The notes under the pieces: generated by a model | Databases searched by the model: none | The model's input: the letters and a program-made list of their open reading frames with translations, nothing else | What the model was told of the DNA's origin: nothing | From: COMBO-56-21 sp963705355 | GTDB lineage: Archaea > Thermoplasmatota > Thermoplasmata > UBA10834 | Assembly: GCA_963705355.1 (NCBI GenBank) | Contig: OY970070.1 | Coordinates: forward strand, 1,488,001-1,552,000 | DNA: 64,000 nucleotides | Reading direction: 5' to 3' | Shown: positions 35,046 through 43,501 of the stretch, one piece after another | How the letters are laid out: each line of letters opens with the position of its first letter | Numbering within the stretch: the stretch's first letter is position 1 | Position numbers and translations under genes: made by a program

Positions 35046-35060
35046 TGCGGTTCTGTAACA
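35046..35060 (-). repeat. Left terminal inverted repeat of the tnpB element
   Basis: The reverse complement reads TGTTACAGAACCGCA, identical to 36389-36403. The similarity continues inward (ACCC near 35067) and outward (ACGT at 35042-35045, after one extra base). It begins three to seven bases after the stop of the small membrane protein gene. Confidence 0.65.
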
Positions 35061-35079
35061 CGATTGGGTGGTGACCTGT

Positions 35080-36276
35080 TCAAGTCATAGCACCCGTGTC
35101 ACTCGTTCCATTCGGCTCCGACCGTGCGGCCATCTCTGGCTCGTATAGGATCATCGTCACGTCATGCTGGAGCGCGCCGGGGTCGAACCGTAGACCCCCT
35201 GCCATCCCCTTCGAGATGGCTGTCTGCAGCAGGTTCAGACTGGCATTTATGTGTCTGTCGAGGTGCCAGCCACACTCACATACGAACTCTGTGCCCATTC
35301 GGGAATCTTGTATCCTCCCCCATATCGGGCACGTCCTGCTGCTGTTCCTCGGATCGACCTTGAAGACTGGGATTCCTCTCCACTGAGCCTTGTACTCGAT
35401 TATCTGATGCAGTTTTCGCCTCGGCCACATGCTCAGGCGACGATTCAGCTCTCTGTCTCTTCTGTGCCTCATACCCTTGAGATCCTCGAGCACTATCGCG
35501 GACCTCCGGTCCTCGGCAAATGAGAGGACGGCGTTTGCCACCTGATGAAGCCTGTACTCAATCCGGTGGTGCTCTCTCTTCCCCTCCCTTCTGCACAGGT
35601 TCCTGGAAGTTCGGCGGTCGTGCAACTTCTTCTGGAGCCTCCTGCGCCTGTCATGGTGCCGCTGCTGGATCAAGGCCACGTCCGGGAACACCGCCTTGAC
35701 GGCCATGCCCGCATCGTCCTTGACGAACACGCCGTCCAGGCTCCTCTCGTTCGTGTCGAGCGAGAGCGCGGATTCGGGGACGAACGGCTTCGGAGCATCC
35801 TTCCTGAACGTGATTATGGCGCGGTCCGGAAGAAGAGTCAGCGAACCGAGACTGTAGGCAGTGTCATCCAGATGCCTGCGGTGGTAGTCGCTGAGAACCA
35901 ACTTGAGCTTGACATGACACCCGGCCCGAATCGGCAGGTCGATGATGCCGTACTCGCGGTCGAGCTTGTATGCCTGATTCTCAGCTTTCATGAACAATCG
36001 CCGAACATAGGGGACATTGCCACCATTGCCCTTTCGAGCCCGCCTGCGATGGTTCTTCAGGACGCTCCCGGCTACTTCGAACGCGGAGACAAGGTGCTGC
36101 GCATACATCCTTGGATGTTCCCCTCTGAAATCCTTGTATGCCAACCTTGCCAAGGCGTTCCTGGAGGTGACCCGAGCCTGGAGGCCGGCCCGGATCGCGT
36201 TATTGACTGCGAGTCTGAAGTCCTCGAACAAGAACTTCGCTTCATGTGGGAGTTCGCCTTCAAGACGGAAAACCAC
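35080..36276 (-). CDS. tnpB: TnpB-type RNA-guided nuclease, probably decaying
   Basis: A 398-aa OrfB/TnpB. RuvC residues are present: Asp174 in SLDTNERS, Glu264 in IVLEDLKGM and Asp340 in WHLDRHINASLNL. The zinc finger is damaged: CPIWG (316-320) has Trp319 where the second Cys belongs (TGG for TGC), and the second knuckle reads CECG. The reading frame extends upstream through an in-frame TGA (36277-36279) to ATG CTG ATC AAG and a GTG at 36303 behind GGAGG, so the native start was probably lost to a nonsense mutation. GTG 36276 abuts the TGA and could allow reinitiation. Confidence 0.8.
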   Translation of the reverse strand: MVFRLEGELPHEAKFLFEDFRLAVNNAIRAGLQARVTSRNALARLAYKDFRGEHPRMYAQHLVSAFEVAGSVLKNHRRRARKGNGGNVPYVRRLFMKAENQAYKLDREYGIIDLPIRAGCHVKLKLVLSDYHRRHLDDTAYSLGSLTLLPDRAIITFRKDAPKPFVPESALSLDTNERSLDGVFVKDDAGMAVKAVFPDVALIQQRHHDRRRRLQKKLHDRRTSRNLCRREGKREHHRIEYRLHQVANAVLSFAEDRRSAIVLEDLKGMRHRRDRELNRRLSMWPRRKLHQIIEYKAQWRGIPVFKVDPRNSSRTCPIWGRIQDSRMGTEFVCECGWHLDRHINASLNLLQTAISKGMAGGLRFDPGALQHDVTMILYEPEMAARSEPNGTSDTGAMT

Positions 36277-36388
36277 TCACTTGATCAGCATCTGGTCCTT
36301 CACAATACTCGTGATATTTGTTTTCCTCCGCTACATGTAGTGCCAGACCAGCCACACCCGTCCTTCCCTGCACATCAACTACCCGACT

Positions 36389-36403
36389 TGTTACAGAACC
36401 GCA
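36389..36403 (+). repeat. Right terminal inverted repeat of the tnpB element
   Basis: TGTTACAGAACCGCA, inverted copy of 35046-35060, preceded by ACCC and followed by ACGT as at the left end. It ends 43 bases before purE, so the element has inserted immediately upstream of the purine genes. Confidence 0.65.
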
Positions 36404-36446
36404 CGTAGCAAACATTTTTCTACAAACTACCCTTCTACCTTTTCTG

Positions 36447-36911
36447 ATGAGTGTCCAGATTGTTTTGGGAAGCAAGAGCGACATGAAGGTGGCCGAGAAG
36501 GCCGTGGCCGTACTGAAAGAGCTCGGCGTGAAGTACAGGGTGAGCATCGCGAGCGCGCACAGGACCCCCGAGCTCGTGGACAAGCTGGTTTCCGAGGCGG
36601 ATGCCGAGGTCTTCATCGCAATTGCGGGCCTATCCGCAGCTTTGCCAGGCGTGATTGCAGCACGGACCATGAAGCCGGTCATCGGTGTCCCTGTCAGCGG
36701 CACCTTGAACTTGGATGCGATTCTGTCGGTCGTTCAAATGCCGCCGGGAGTGCCAGTCGCGGCCGTAGGTCTTGACAGAGGAGACAATGCCGCGCTTCTC
36801 GCAGCCGAGATAATCGCCGTCAAAGACGAGAAGGTCAGAAAGGCTCTCGTTCGGCATCGGCAAAAGCTCAAGGACATGGTAGCTCTGGATTCAAAGGAAG
36901 TTGAGATCTGA
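36447..36911 (+). CDS. purE: N5-carboxyaminoimidazole ribonucleotide mutase (PurE)
   Basis: A 154-aa PurE of purine biosynthesis. The active-site motifs are LGSKSDMKVAEKA, SAHRTPELVDKL, AGLSAALPGVIAA and GVPVSGTLNLDAILSVVQMP. ATG 36447 gives the standard N-terminus MSVQIVLGSKSD. No good TATA box lies at the usual spacing, perhaps because the tnpB element ends just upstream. The stop is directly followed by the guaA subunit start. Confidence 0.92.
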   Translation: MSVQIVLGSKSDMKVAEKAVAVLKELGVKYRVSIASAHRTPELVDKLVSEADAEVFIAIAGLSAALPGVIAARTMKPVIGVPVSGTLNLDAILSVVQMPPGVPVAAVGLDRGDNAALLAAEIIAVKDEKVRKALVRHRQKLKDMVALDSKEVEI

Positions 36912-37859
36912 ATGTTCAACGCTGAGAAGTTCATCGAGCAGCAGATCAAGAGGATCGGGGAGGATGTCAAGGGCAAGGCGATCATAGCCGCATCTGGCGG
37001 GGTCGACAGCACCGTCTGCGCTGCCCTTGTCAGCAAGGCCATGGGCGAGAAGCTGTTGGCTATCTATGTCGACACGGGCTTCATGAGGAAGGGCGAGACG
37101 GCGTCAGTCGACAGCATGCTGAAGCGGCTCGGAGTGAACCACAGGGTGGTCGACGCCAGCGATGAGTTCTTCGCCGCCCTCAAGGGGATCATCGAGCCGG
37201 AGACGAAGAGGAAGATCATAGGCGAGAAGTTCATCCGAATCTTTGAGAGAGAGGCGAAGAAATTCGGGGCGGATTATCTGGTCCAAGGGACGATTGCTCC
37301 TGACTGGATCGAGAGCGGCGGAGGCCTGCGGGACACCATCAAGTCTCACCACAACGTGGGCGGTCTTCCGAAGGATATGAACCTCAAGCTCGTTGAGCCG
37401 CTCAGAGATCTCTACAAAGACGAGGTCAGGAAGGTCGGACGCGCGCTCAAGATCGAGGTGGCAGAGAAACAGCCGTTCCCGGGCCCGGCGCTTGCGATCA
37501 GGGTCATGGGCGAACCGACGCGAGAGGCAGTCGAAATCGTTCGTGAAGCGTGCGCGATCGTCGAAGAGGAGATCGAGAAGGCCTCCGCCGAGGGCAAGAT
37601 GAAACTTCCGTGGCAGTACTTCGCAGTTCTGCTGCCAGTCAAGAGTGTAGGAGTCCAGGGGGACATCAGGGCGTACGGATACACGATCGCTGTCAGAGCG
37701 GTTGATTCGGTCGATGCAATGACCGCTGCGTACTCCAAGATCCCCCACGATGTGCTCGAGAAGATTTCTATCCGAGTGACAAACAAGATGAAGGACAAGG
37801 TCAACCGTGTGGTCTTCGACATCACGAACAAGCCGCCTGCGACGATTGAGTGGGAGTGA
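36912..37859 (+). CDS. guaAB: GMP synthase, ATP-pyrophosphatase subunit
   Basis: A 315-aa ATP-PPase subunit of the split archaeal GMP synthase, which adenylylates XMP and accepts ammonia from the glutaminase partner. The P-loop is AASGGVDSTV; GTIAPDWIESGG, the PFPGPALAIRV motif and the C-terminal dimerisation part ending TNKPPATIEWE are present. It starts at the base after the purE stop. The glutaminase subunit is 171 bases downstream with its own promoter. Confidence 0.93.
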   Translation: MFNAEKFIEQQIKRIGEDVKGKAIIAASGGVDSTVCAALVSKAMGEKLLAIYVDTGFMRKGETASVDSMLKRLGVNHRVVDASDEFFAALKGIIEPETKRKIIGEKFIRIFEREAKKFGADYLVQGTIAPDWIESGGGLRDTIKSHHNVGGLPKDMNLKLVEPLRDLYKDEVRKVGRALKIEVAEKQPFPGPALAIRVMGEPTREAVEIVREACAIVEEEIEKASAEGKMKLPWQYFAVLLPVKSVGVQGDIRAYGYTIAVRAVDSVDAMTAAYSKIPHDVLEKISIRVTNKMKDKVNRVVFDITNKPPATIEWE

Positions 37860-38030
37860 GTCACCAGCCGGAGAAAACCCTTCACCCAATGCTTCCTGGT
37901 CTTCTCTTCTCCTTAAATACCTTCTTCTTCCTTCCGCTCCTGTCTGGCACGGGCTCCGTCGAGAGAATTCCAATCTAGCCTCAGCGCTAGTCAGCAGATG
38001 ATTTATATCCAGCCATTGTTCCCCTTCACC

Positions 38031-38606
38031 ATGCGCATCTTGGTCGTGGACAACGGCGGTCAATGGACGCACAGAGAATGGAGAGTGCTCAGAGATCTCA
38101 ATGTGGACAGCGAGATCATACCGAACGTCACGTCTCTCGACAAGATCAAGGCGGACGGGTTGGTGCTCTCAGGCGGTGCTCCGAGAGTCGGTCTCGACGA
38201 GGAGAAGATGGGCAAGTGCGGCGAGTACATCGAAAAGGCCGGCGTCCCAATATTGGGAATATGCGCTGGCCATCAGTTCATGGCGACGCACCTGGGGGGG
38301 AAGGCAGGACCTTCGAAGATCCCTGAGTTCGGAAAGATGATGGTCACGGTCGACGACGAGGACGAGTTGTTCAAGGGGCTGCCGACAGAGTTTGTCGCTT
38401 GGGAATCGCATAACGACGAGGTTACAGACCTGCCGCCGGACTTCGTCGCGCTGGCGCATTCTGACAGCTGCCAGATACAGGCGATGAAGCACACGTCGAA
38501 ACCCCTGTACGGTCTGCAGTTCCATCCCGAGGTGGAGCATACGGACAACGGCTACGAGATGTTTCAGGCGTTCATAGATATCTGCCAGGCGCACAAGAAG
38601 GGGTGA
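38031..38606 (+). CDS. guaAA: GMP synthase, glutamine amidotransferase subunit
   Basis: A 191-aa class I glutaminase that supplies ammonia to the ATP-PPase subunit. The nucleophile Cys is in LGICAGHQFMATHLGG, and the His-Glu pair is in LQFHPEVEHTDNGYEMF. ATG 38031 is 26 bases from TTTATATCC, indicating a leaderless mRNA separate from the purE transcript. A small gene follows four bases later. Confidence 0.93.
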   Translation: MRILVVDNGGQWTHREWRVLRDLNVDSEIIPNVTSLDKIKADGLVLSGGAPRVGLDEEKMGKCGEYIEKAGVPILGICAGHQFMATHLGGKAGPSKIPEFGKMMVTVDDEDELFKGLPTEFVAWESHNDEVTDLPPDFVALAHSDSCQIQAMKHTSKPLYGLQFHPEVEHTDNGYEMFQAFIDICQAHKKG

Positions 38607-38609
38607 AGG

Positions 38610-38831
38610 ATGGAGCCAGCGCTGCTCGCTGTTCTCAAGGAAGCCTTGGCGAAGCAGCAGCGGAAGGAGACTCTAGAGAGGGCCGTTAGCAGAGCAGTCC
38701 GTGGAGACAATCTCGATTTTGAGATTTACCTCAAGATCATGAGCGAGCTCAGAGAACTTTCCAAGAAAGAGCATAAAGACCCTGAAGTTGTCGCAAGAGC
38801 CCTTGTGTCAGAGCACCAGAAGAGCCACTAA
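38610..38831 (+). CDS. 73-aa hypothetical protein
   Basis: A small helical charged protein with RKETLERAVSRAVRGDNLDF and SELRELSKKEH. It follows the glutaminase gene by three bases behind GGGGTGAAGG, so it is translated from the same mRNA. I do not recognise a family. Its 3' end overlaps the convergent DUF131 gene by 24 bases. Confidence 0.6.
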   Translation: MEPALLAVLKEALAKQQRKETLERAVSRAVRGDNLDFEIYLKIMSELRELSKKEHKDPEVVARALVSEHQKSH

Positions 38832-39185
38832 GAACAAGACAGCCAGCGCGATGGCGATCATGAGCATGAAGATCGCCATTTTCTTGCTCGATGCGAATGC
38901 TATCGGGATTGGCCCGATCAACACTGCGCCGCCGTATGATGTCTTTCTCTGTTGAGTTTCCAGGGGACCTGGAATCGCGGCGGCGCTCTGGACGTGTTCG
39001 ATTTCCGCTCTTCCCATCGCAAGCATCGCGAAGCCGACGAAGAAACTCAGAACGATTAGCAGTGTCCCCAATATGAATAGCCAGCTCGAGCCGCTGAAGA
39101 CAGGGAAAATCAGAACGAGGTTGACATCCGCCCGGCCGGTCGCCACCGCGGCTGCTACACACGCAATGCCCGCTGCGAATACCAC
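38808..39185 (-). CDS. DUF131 family membrane protein
   Basis: A 125-aa protein matching the archaeal DUF131 family: two N-terminal hydrophobic segments, the central motif YGGAVLIGPIPIAFASS and a C-terminal helix. Function is unknown. GTG 39185 is the first standard start. A strong GGAAGGAGG (39221-39229) lies far upstream of it but eight bases before an in-frame CTG at 39212, which would complete the first helix, so CTG initiation is possible. Confidence 0.75.
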   Translation of the reverse strand: MVFAAGIACVAAAVATGRADVNLVLIFPVFSGSSWLFILGTLLIVLSFFVGFAMLAMGRAEIEHVQSAAAIPGPLETQQRKTSYGGAVLIGPIPIAFASSKKMAIFMLMIAIALAVLFLVALLVL

Positions 39186-39336
39186 AATCGGCAGCCATAT
39201 GATTGGACGCAGGTCAAGGACCTCCTTCCGGGAATGCTCTCAATTACGGTCGAGCGAGCCATATTAACTTTCCGACAGTGTGCCAGACAGCTGGGAAGCC
39301 TTTTATCCGCCACCCGCAATCTGGGTGAGGGGCACG

Positions 39337-40296
39337 GTGGCCACTCTAAAGGACTACATGGTTCAGATCCTTGAGTCGCGCGACTTCTCAATCCAGGAGA
39401 AGGATGGTTACCTATACGGAAAGCGCGACGATGCCTCCGTCGTTGTGATGGCTGCGAGCGATATGCTGATCGACGACGTCCAGGACTTCATCAAGAACGT
39501 CGCAGGTTTCTCTGGCAGGAAGGTTGTCGTCTCCCTCGGGAAGATCGACGAGAGCGTGCAGTCCTTCCTCCAGCAGAGCGGCGTCCATTACTGGGGCCGA
39601 GAGGAGATCGAGCACGAGATTGGCAACCTGCAGCTGGCGACGGTCGGGAACAGCAGGGGGAAGAGTCTAATCGACGAGATAATATCGGACGACCTCCCGC
39701 AGAGGCTGTCCGAGCCGCCTGAGCAGTCGATTCCGATCATAGTCGAGAGCTCCGAGGAGCGGACAGAGCGCATCGTAAAGCCCAACATCTCCTTGGAGGA
39801 TGTGAAGTACCTGGCCAGACACGATATCCAGGGCTACAAATTTGACCTCGAGCTTGTCCCTCATTACCTGTTCCACTTCGTCTTGAATCTCGAGGGGGGA
39901 AAGCAGAAGGCGGGCATCGCAGCCGTCAATGCCCTGACGAGCCATGTGGAGACCTGGAGATGGGGGTTCGAGTTGGTGGATTCCATCGATCTCCCGCACT
40001 CCAAACGCGAGCCGAAGATCGACTACGAGACCGCGAGGCAGTTGGCTCAGGACCTCGTCGCAAAGGAACACAAGTCACATGTCGAGACCGTGCGCGACTT
40101 CGGCCACTCGGAGATAATCGAGCGCAAGAAGACCCAGAAGGATTCGGTTATCATGGAGCCGAAGGGTCTTGTCTATCTGCCAGTGTGGTGCGTCGAGGGC
40201 AGAGGGGGCGCGATGATCGTCAACTCGTCGAGTGGGAAGATAATCAGCGAGCACTTCCACGGAACCAACCAGACTCAGGAGACTAAGTTAGGCTGA
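39337..40296 (+). CDS. Hypothetical protein with a restriction-endonuclease-like N-terminus
   Basis: A 319-aa protein from GTG 39337, behind GAGGGGC. Residues 1-95 (ESRDFSIQEKDGYLYGKRDDA, DVQDFIKNVAGFSGRKVVVSLG, SGVHYWGREEIEHEIGNL) follow the pattern of Mrr-like nuclease folds. The catalytic D-ExK residues are not evident, so this is probably a degenerate nuclease fold. The C-terminal 150 residues (VPHYLFHFVLNLEGGKQKAG, GLVYLPVWCVEG) are beta-rich and unknown. It overlaps the convergent Mut7-C gene by 14 bases. Confidence 0.6.
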   Translation: MATLKDYMVQILESRDFSIQEKDGYLYGKRDDASVVVMAASDMLIDDVQDFIKNVAGFSGRKVVVSLGKIDESVQSFLQQSGVHYWGREEIEHEIGNLQLATVGNSRGKSLIDEIISDDLPQRLSEPPEQSIPIIVESSEERTERIVKPNISLEDVKYLARHDIQGYKFDLELVPHYLFHFVLNLEGGKQKAGIAAVNALTSHVETWRWGFELVDSIDLPHSKREPKIDYETARQLAQDLVAKEHKSHVETVRDFGHSEIIERKKTQKDSVIMEPKGLVYLPVWCVEGRGGAMIVNSSSGKIISEHFHGTNQTQETKLG

Positions 40297-40747
40297 GCCT
40301 CTGGAACCTGTCCATTATGCCATGCCAGTGCGTGCCCTTCCAGTACACTTTGCCGCACCTCGAGCATTTCCAGAACTTCTCGTTATGGCTCATCGCGCCC
40401 TCTGGTACAGAATCCTTCGCCTGCTCCTTGGGAAGCTCCACGAGGTCGCCGTTGCAGGTCGAGCACCTTATCATGTCCTCATGGTACTTCAGTCCGTACT
40501 TCTCGGCCGTCGACCTGAGCTGCGAGTCGAGGTCGTCCGATTCCACCATCAGGGCTCCCGGCTCCTTCGCCAGCTCTCTGTCCCTTGTGAGAATGAATCT
40601 GCTCTCTGCCCTCGCTAGCTCTGCAATTGCGAGATCGTCCAGGCTCTTGTCGTAGACCGTGTCGTACCCCATCATCCTGAGCCATCTTGCGAGCGATCCC
40701 AGCATGTGATCCGCGACGAACTTGGGGGTGCTGACCCCGTCGGTCAC
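40283..40747 (-). CDS. Mut7-C family PIN-like RNase with zinc ribbon
   Basis: A 154-aa Mut7-C protein. The PIN-like half has KFVADHMLGSLARWLRMMGYDT, AESRFILTRDRELA and conserved Asp residues expected for a metal-dependent RNase. The C-terminal zinc ribbon is CSTCNGDLVEL ... CSRCGKVYWKGTHW. Archaeal members are presumed RNases of unknown target. GTG 40747 overlaps the stop of the arfC gene upstream, so the two are coupled. Confidence 0.85.
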   Translation of the reverse strand: MTDGVSTPKFVADHMLGSLARWLRMMGYDTVYDKSLDDLAIAELARAESRFILTRDRELAKEPGALMVESDDLDSQLRSTAEKYGLKYHEDMIRCSTCNGDLVELPKEQAKDSVPEGAMSHNEKFWKCSRCGKVYWKGTHWHGIMDRFQRLSLT

Positions 40748-41376
40748 TTGACCACCTCATAGGTCAGGAGCACGCCGTTCCCAATCGCCTTGATCCCCTT
40801 GAGCTTGAGCGCGACGATCGCTTTCTCGCTCTCCGCTCCAGCGCCTCCGGCTGGTGTGGGAGACCTATCCCCGCCAATCACCATGCTTCCGACGAACAAG
40901 TTTACCTCGTCCGCGATCTTGGACTGCAGAAACGACCAGATCACTCTGGAACCGCCCTCGACCAGCAAGGTCCGGATGTCCATCCTCTCAAGGATCCTCT
41001 TCAGCTTCTTCAGGTCGACTTCGTTCTTTCCGCACCTCACGGTTTGCGCGTTGGGGAAGGTCTTCTTGCACACCTCGTTCGTGACTATCAGGGTCTTCGA
41101 CGCCCCGTTCAACACAAGGGCTTTCCTCGGCGTCCTCCCCTTCGAATCGAGCACTATTCTCAGCGGGCGCCTAGGCCTCTTGACATACTTCCCATTGACT
41201 GTCAGTTTGGGGTCATCGGCTATCACAGTCTCTACTCCCACGAGAATGGCGTCAGAGGAGTTCCTCAGTCTGTGGACTCTCTTCTTGTCCTCCTCGTTGG
41301 AGATTTGCGTCTGTCTTCTCGTTCTGAGCGCGATCTTGCCATCGGCCGACATCGCGCAATTGACTATTACCTTCAA
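40744..41376 (-). CDS. arfC: 2,5-diamino-6-ribosylamino-4(3H)-pyrimidinone 5'-phosphate reductase
   Basis: A 210-aa RibD C-terminal-type reductase used in archaeal riboflavin and F420 precursor synthesis. Signatures: NCAMSADGKIALRTR, the SDAILVGVETVIADDPKLTV block, RIVLDSKGRTP and LLVEGGSRVIWSFL. The start is TTG at 41376, giving MKVIVNCAMS. It overlaps the Mut7-C gene by four bases. Confidence 0.88.
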   Translation of the reverse strand: MKVIVNCAMSADGKIALRTRRQTQISNEEDKKRVHRLRNSSDAILVGVETVIADDPKLTVNGKYVKRPRRPLRIVLDSKGRTPRKALVLNGASKTLIVTNEVCKKTFPNAQTVRCGKNEVDLKKLKRILERMDIRTLLVEGGSRVIWSFLQSKIADEVNLFVGSMVIGGDRSPTPAGGAGAESEKAIVALKLKGIKAIGNGVLLTYEVVK

Positions 41377-41717
41377 TGTGACCGAGGGTTAGCATGTTGC
41401 GCTTGGGTAAGAAACTTTCGGGCGCTCCTGGTCAGTATACCGACGACACGAATGCGAATCGCCCTGCGCATCAAGTCTCTGAAGTTGCAATCACAAAAGA
41501 CAAGTAATGCCCGAGAAGCAAGAGTCCGCTTGTTGGGACGGTCGTCGTCTGCTCCTCTTTCTTCGCCTCTCGGAGATATCATCTATCACCACAAGGCGCC
41601 CGTGAAGTCCACTCTGCGGCCTGTCGTGGCTTAGATTTGCCGTCCGTCCAGGAACCCAAAAGTGACAAGACCGTGGTCTCCTAAGACTTATATGCAAAGC
41701 ATCTCATTTGGGCACCG
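41377..41717. other. Intergenic region with the PAC2 promoter
   Basis: About 340 bases without a convincing gene. The plus-strand TATA box CTTATATG (41687-41694) serves the PAC2 gene. I looked for box C/D motifs, tRNA and strong hairpins and found none that are persuasive; a short minus-strand ORF of 69 codons at 41373 has no supporting signals. Confidence 0.45.
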
Positions 41718-42488
41718 ATGGACAGGAACGACGTAAGGATACACGAGTTCAAGCGAGTGGATCTCAAGGGCGCCACGATCATAGACGGGTTCCCGAGCGT
41801 GGGCCTTGTCAGCTCCATCGCCGCCAACTATCTGATCAAGATCCTGGACATGGAACATATCGGGATCATGGATTCCGTCCACTTCCCCACCGTGTCGCTG
41901 GTTCGAGAAGCGACCCCGCTTAGCCCCGTCAGGATCTACGCGGGAAAGAAGGGAAAGAGCGGAGACCAGATCGTCACGTTCATCTCAGAGTTCCAGGCGC
42001 CTCCGAACCTCATCAGACCCATAGCTTACACGCTGATCGATTGGGCCGAGGAGCAGAAGTGCAGGATGATCGTGTCCCCCGAGGGCCTTGTCGTGGACCC
42101 CGAGCTGAGGGACAGCGCGGAGATTTCCGACGTGGTTTTCGGAATAGCCAGCACCCAGAGAGCCAGGGAGCTCCTGAAGCAGCATGGTGTACAGTCGTTC
42201 GAGGAGGGCGTGATCTCTGGCGTCGCGGGCATTCTTCTGAACGAAGGCAGGAAACGCGACTTCGATGTAGTGACTCTGCTAGCTGAGGCCCACCCAGACT
42301 TCCCGGACGCGAAGGCGGCGGCGCTCGTCCTCGAAGCCATCGACGACATTCTACTGGGAATCGAGTTCGATGCGAAGCCTCTCTTTGAGGAGGCCCAGCG
42401 GATCGAGGAGCATATCAGGGAGATCCAGAAGCAAGCGGTCGTGAAGAAGGATGACAAGGGCGCGCCAAGGCCAAGCATGTACGGCTAG
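41718..42488 (+). CDS. PAC2 family protein (proteasome assembly chaperone-like)
   Basis: A 256-aa protein of the archaeal PAC2/COG2047 group. It has ATIIDGFPSVGLVSSIAANYLIK, FPTVSLVREATPLSPVRIYAG, EGLVVDPELRDSAEI and GVISGVAGILLNEGRKR. Eukaryotic PAC2 helps build the 20S proteasome; in archaea the role is unproven. CTTATATG is centred 27 bases before ATG, so the mRNA is leaderless. The stop overlaps that of convergent rtcA. Confidence 0.85.
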   Translation: MDRNDVRIHEFKRVDLKGATIIDGFPSVGLVSSIAANYLIKILDMEHIGIMDSVHFPTVSLVREATPLSPVRIYAGKKGKSGDQIVTFISEFQAPPNLIRPIAYTLIDWAEEQKCRMIVSPEGLVVDPELRDSAEISDVVFGIASTQRARELLKQHGVQSFEEGVISGVAGILLNEGRKRDFDVVTLLAEAHPDFPDAKAAALVLEAIDDILLGIEFDAKPLFEEAQRIEEHIREIQKQAVVKKDDKGAPRPSMYG

Positions 42489-43501
42489 ACAACTGAAATC
42501 TCTTTCAGACCCTTCTCTTCTGCAATCGCGAACCTCTTTCCGAGGAATTCCTCTATGACCCATATGTTCGTCTTGGCGTGGCTTGTCATTTCCTCTGTCA
42601 GTATCTTCGATCCGCCTTCGGCCAAGGCCATGTACGGCAGTATTTGATCGAGCATGTGCTGGTCCAAAGTGACCCCGGAGCGCAGCGTTTCTTTGAGGCC
42701 AGATGAGCAGTTCTCCCCGAGAATTTCTGACCTGACACCCCTCGCCCCAAGCGCCGACTCCCCGATTATCGAGCTCTCGCATATCGCGGCTAACACTATC
42801 CCCGCACCTGTGCTGTGACCCCTTCTGATGTCCGAGTCGATCCTGACCTCTTTGAAGTCGAGCAGGTTCTTCAGAGCGGAGTGCTTCATCCGAGATGCAA
42901 CGTGCTCCGGAAGGTTCTGGGCGTAGACCACGCCTTCTATCGACAGGACTTCTCCTCGCTCGCTAAGATCCAGGTCAGATAGTCCGGCTACGGGCGATAT
43001 CTCGACGGCAACCTCTCCTCCTCCCTCTGGATAGAATCCTCGCGCACCGATCTCGAGATCACAAGACGGGCCGAACCTTGACAGAAGCGGGAGGTGGACA
43101 AGCCTCAGGAAGTCGATAGGTGGAGACCATAGGACATCGGTGCCTCCCTTGACGACCATGTTCACTCTCGACTTAGACATCACAGCAGGCAGGAGGCAGC
43201 TCTCCACGACCAGCGATATGCTCCCTGCGGTCCCAACATCGAACTCGAATGTCCCGCCAGTCAGCTGGTCCGGCTTGAACACGATCTCCTTGGAGCCTGC
43301 GAACAGGCCGTCGACCTCGGCATCGCAGAGCTCCGCGACCGCCTCTATGCTGGTCATATGCGAGGGCGAAAGGCCAGGGCTCGGGCGCGCGGCGCGGATG
43401 TTGCTTATTCGAACTGACTGTCCCGTGACGGCTGATAGTGAGATCGCCGTTCGGAGGATCTGTCCCCCGCCTTCGCCGTGGGATCCGTCGATCTCTATCA
43501 T
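42485..43501 (-). CDS. rtcA: RNA 3'-terminal phosphate cyclase
   Basis: A 338-aa RtcA that converts RNA 3'-phosphate to 2',3'-cyclic phosphate with ATP. It begins IEIDGSHGEGGGQILRTAISLS and has RAARPSPGLSPSHMTSIEAV, ARGFYPEGGGEV and RRGHSTGAGIVL. The active-site His that becomes adenylylated is in GVTLDQHMLDQILPYMALA. ATG 43501 overlaps the stop of the MFS gene (ATGA). Confidence 0.93.
   Translation of the reverse strand: MIEIDGSHGEGGGQILRTAISLSAVTGQSVRISNIRAARPSPGLSPSHMTSIEAVAELCDAEVDGLFAGSKEIVFKPDQLTGGTFEFDVGTAGSISLVVESCLLPAVMSKSRVNMVVKGGTDVLWSPPIDFLRLVHLPLLSRFGPSCDLEIGARGFYPEGGGEVAVEISPVAGLSDLDLSERGEVLSIEGVVYAQNLPEHVASRMKHSALKNLLDFKEVRIDSDIRRGHSTGAGIVLAAICESSIIGESALGARGVRSEILGENCSSGLKETLRSGVTLDQHMLDQILPYMALAEGGSKILTEEMTSHAKTNIWVIEEFLGKRFAIAEEKGLKEISVV

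Larger units (their letters stand above)
35042..36406 (-). mobile_element. tnpB element bounded by terminal inverted repeats
   Basis: About 1.36 kb carrying only tnpB on the minus strand. GCGGTTCTGTAACA-type sequence at the left (35046-35060) is repeated in inverted orientation at the right (36389-36403), 15 bases identical and extended imperfectly on both sides. IS200/IS605 elements normally have subterminal palindromes, not matching terminal inverted repeats. No tnpA is present, so transposition would need a helper. No clear target-site duplication is seen. Confidence 0.6.

Noticed and set aside
41560..41620. Box C/D guide RNA on the minus strand (GATGAT-like string)
   Set aside because: The C box is imperfect and no D or D' box occurs at the right distance.
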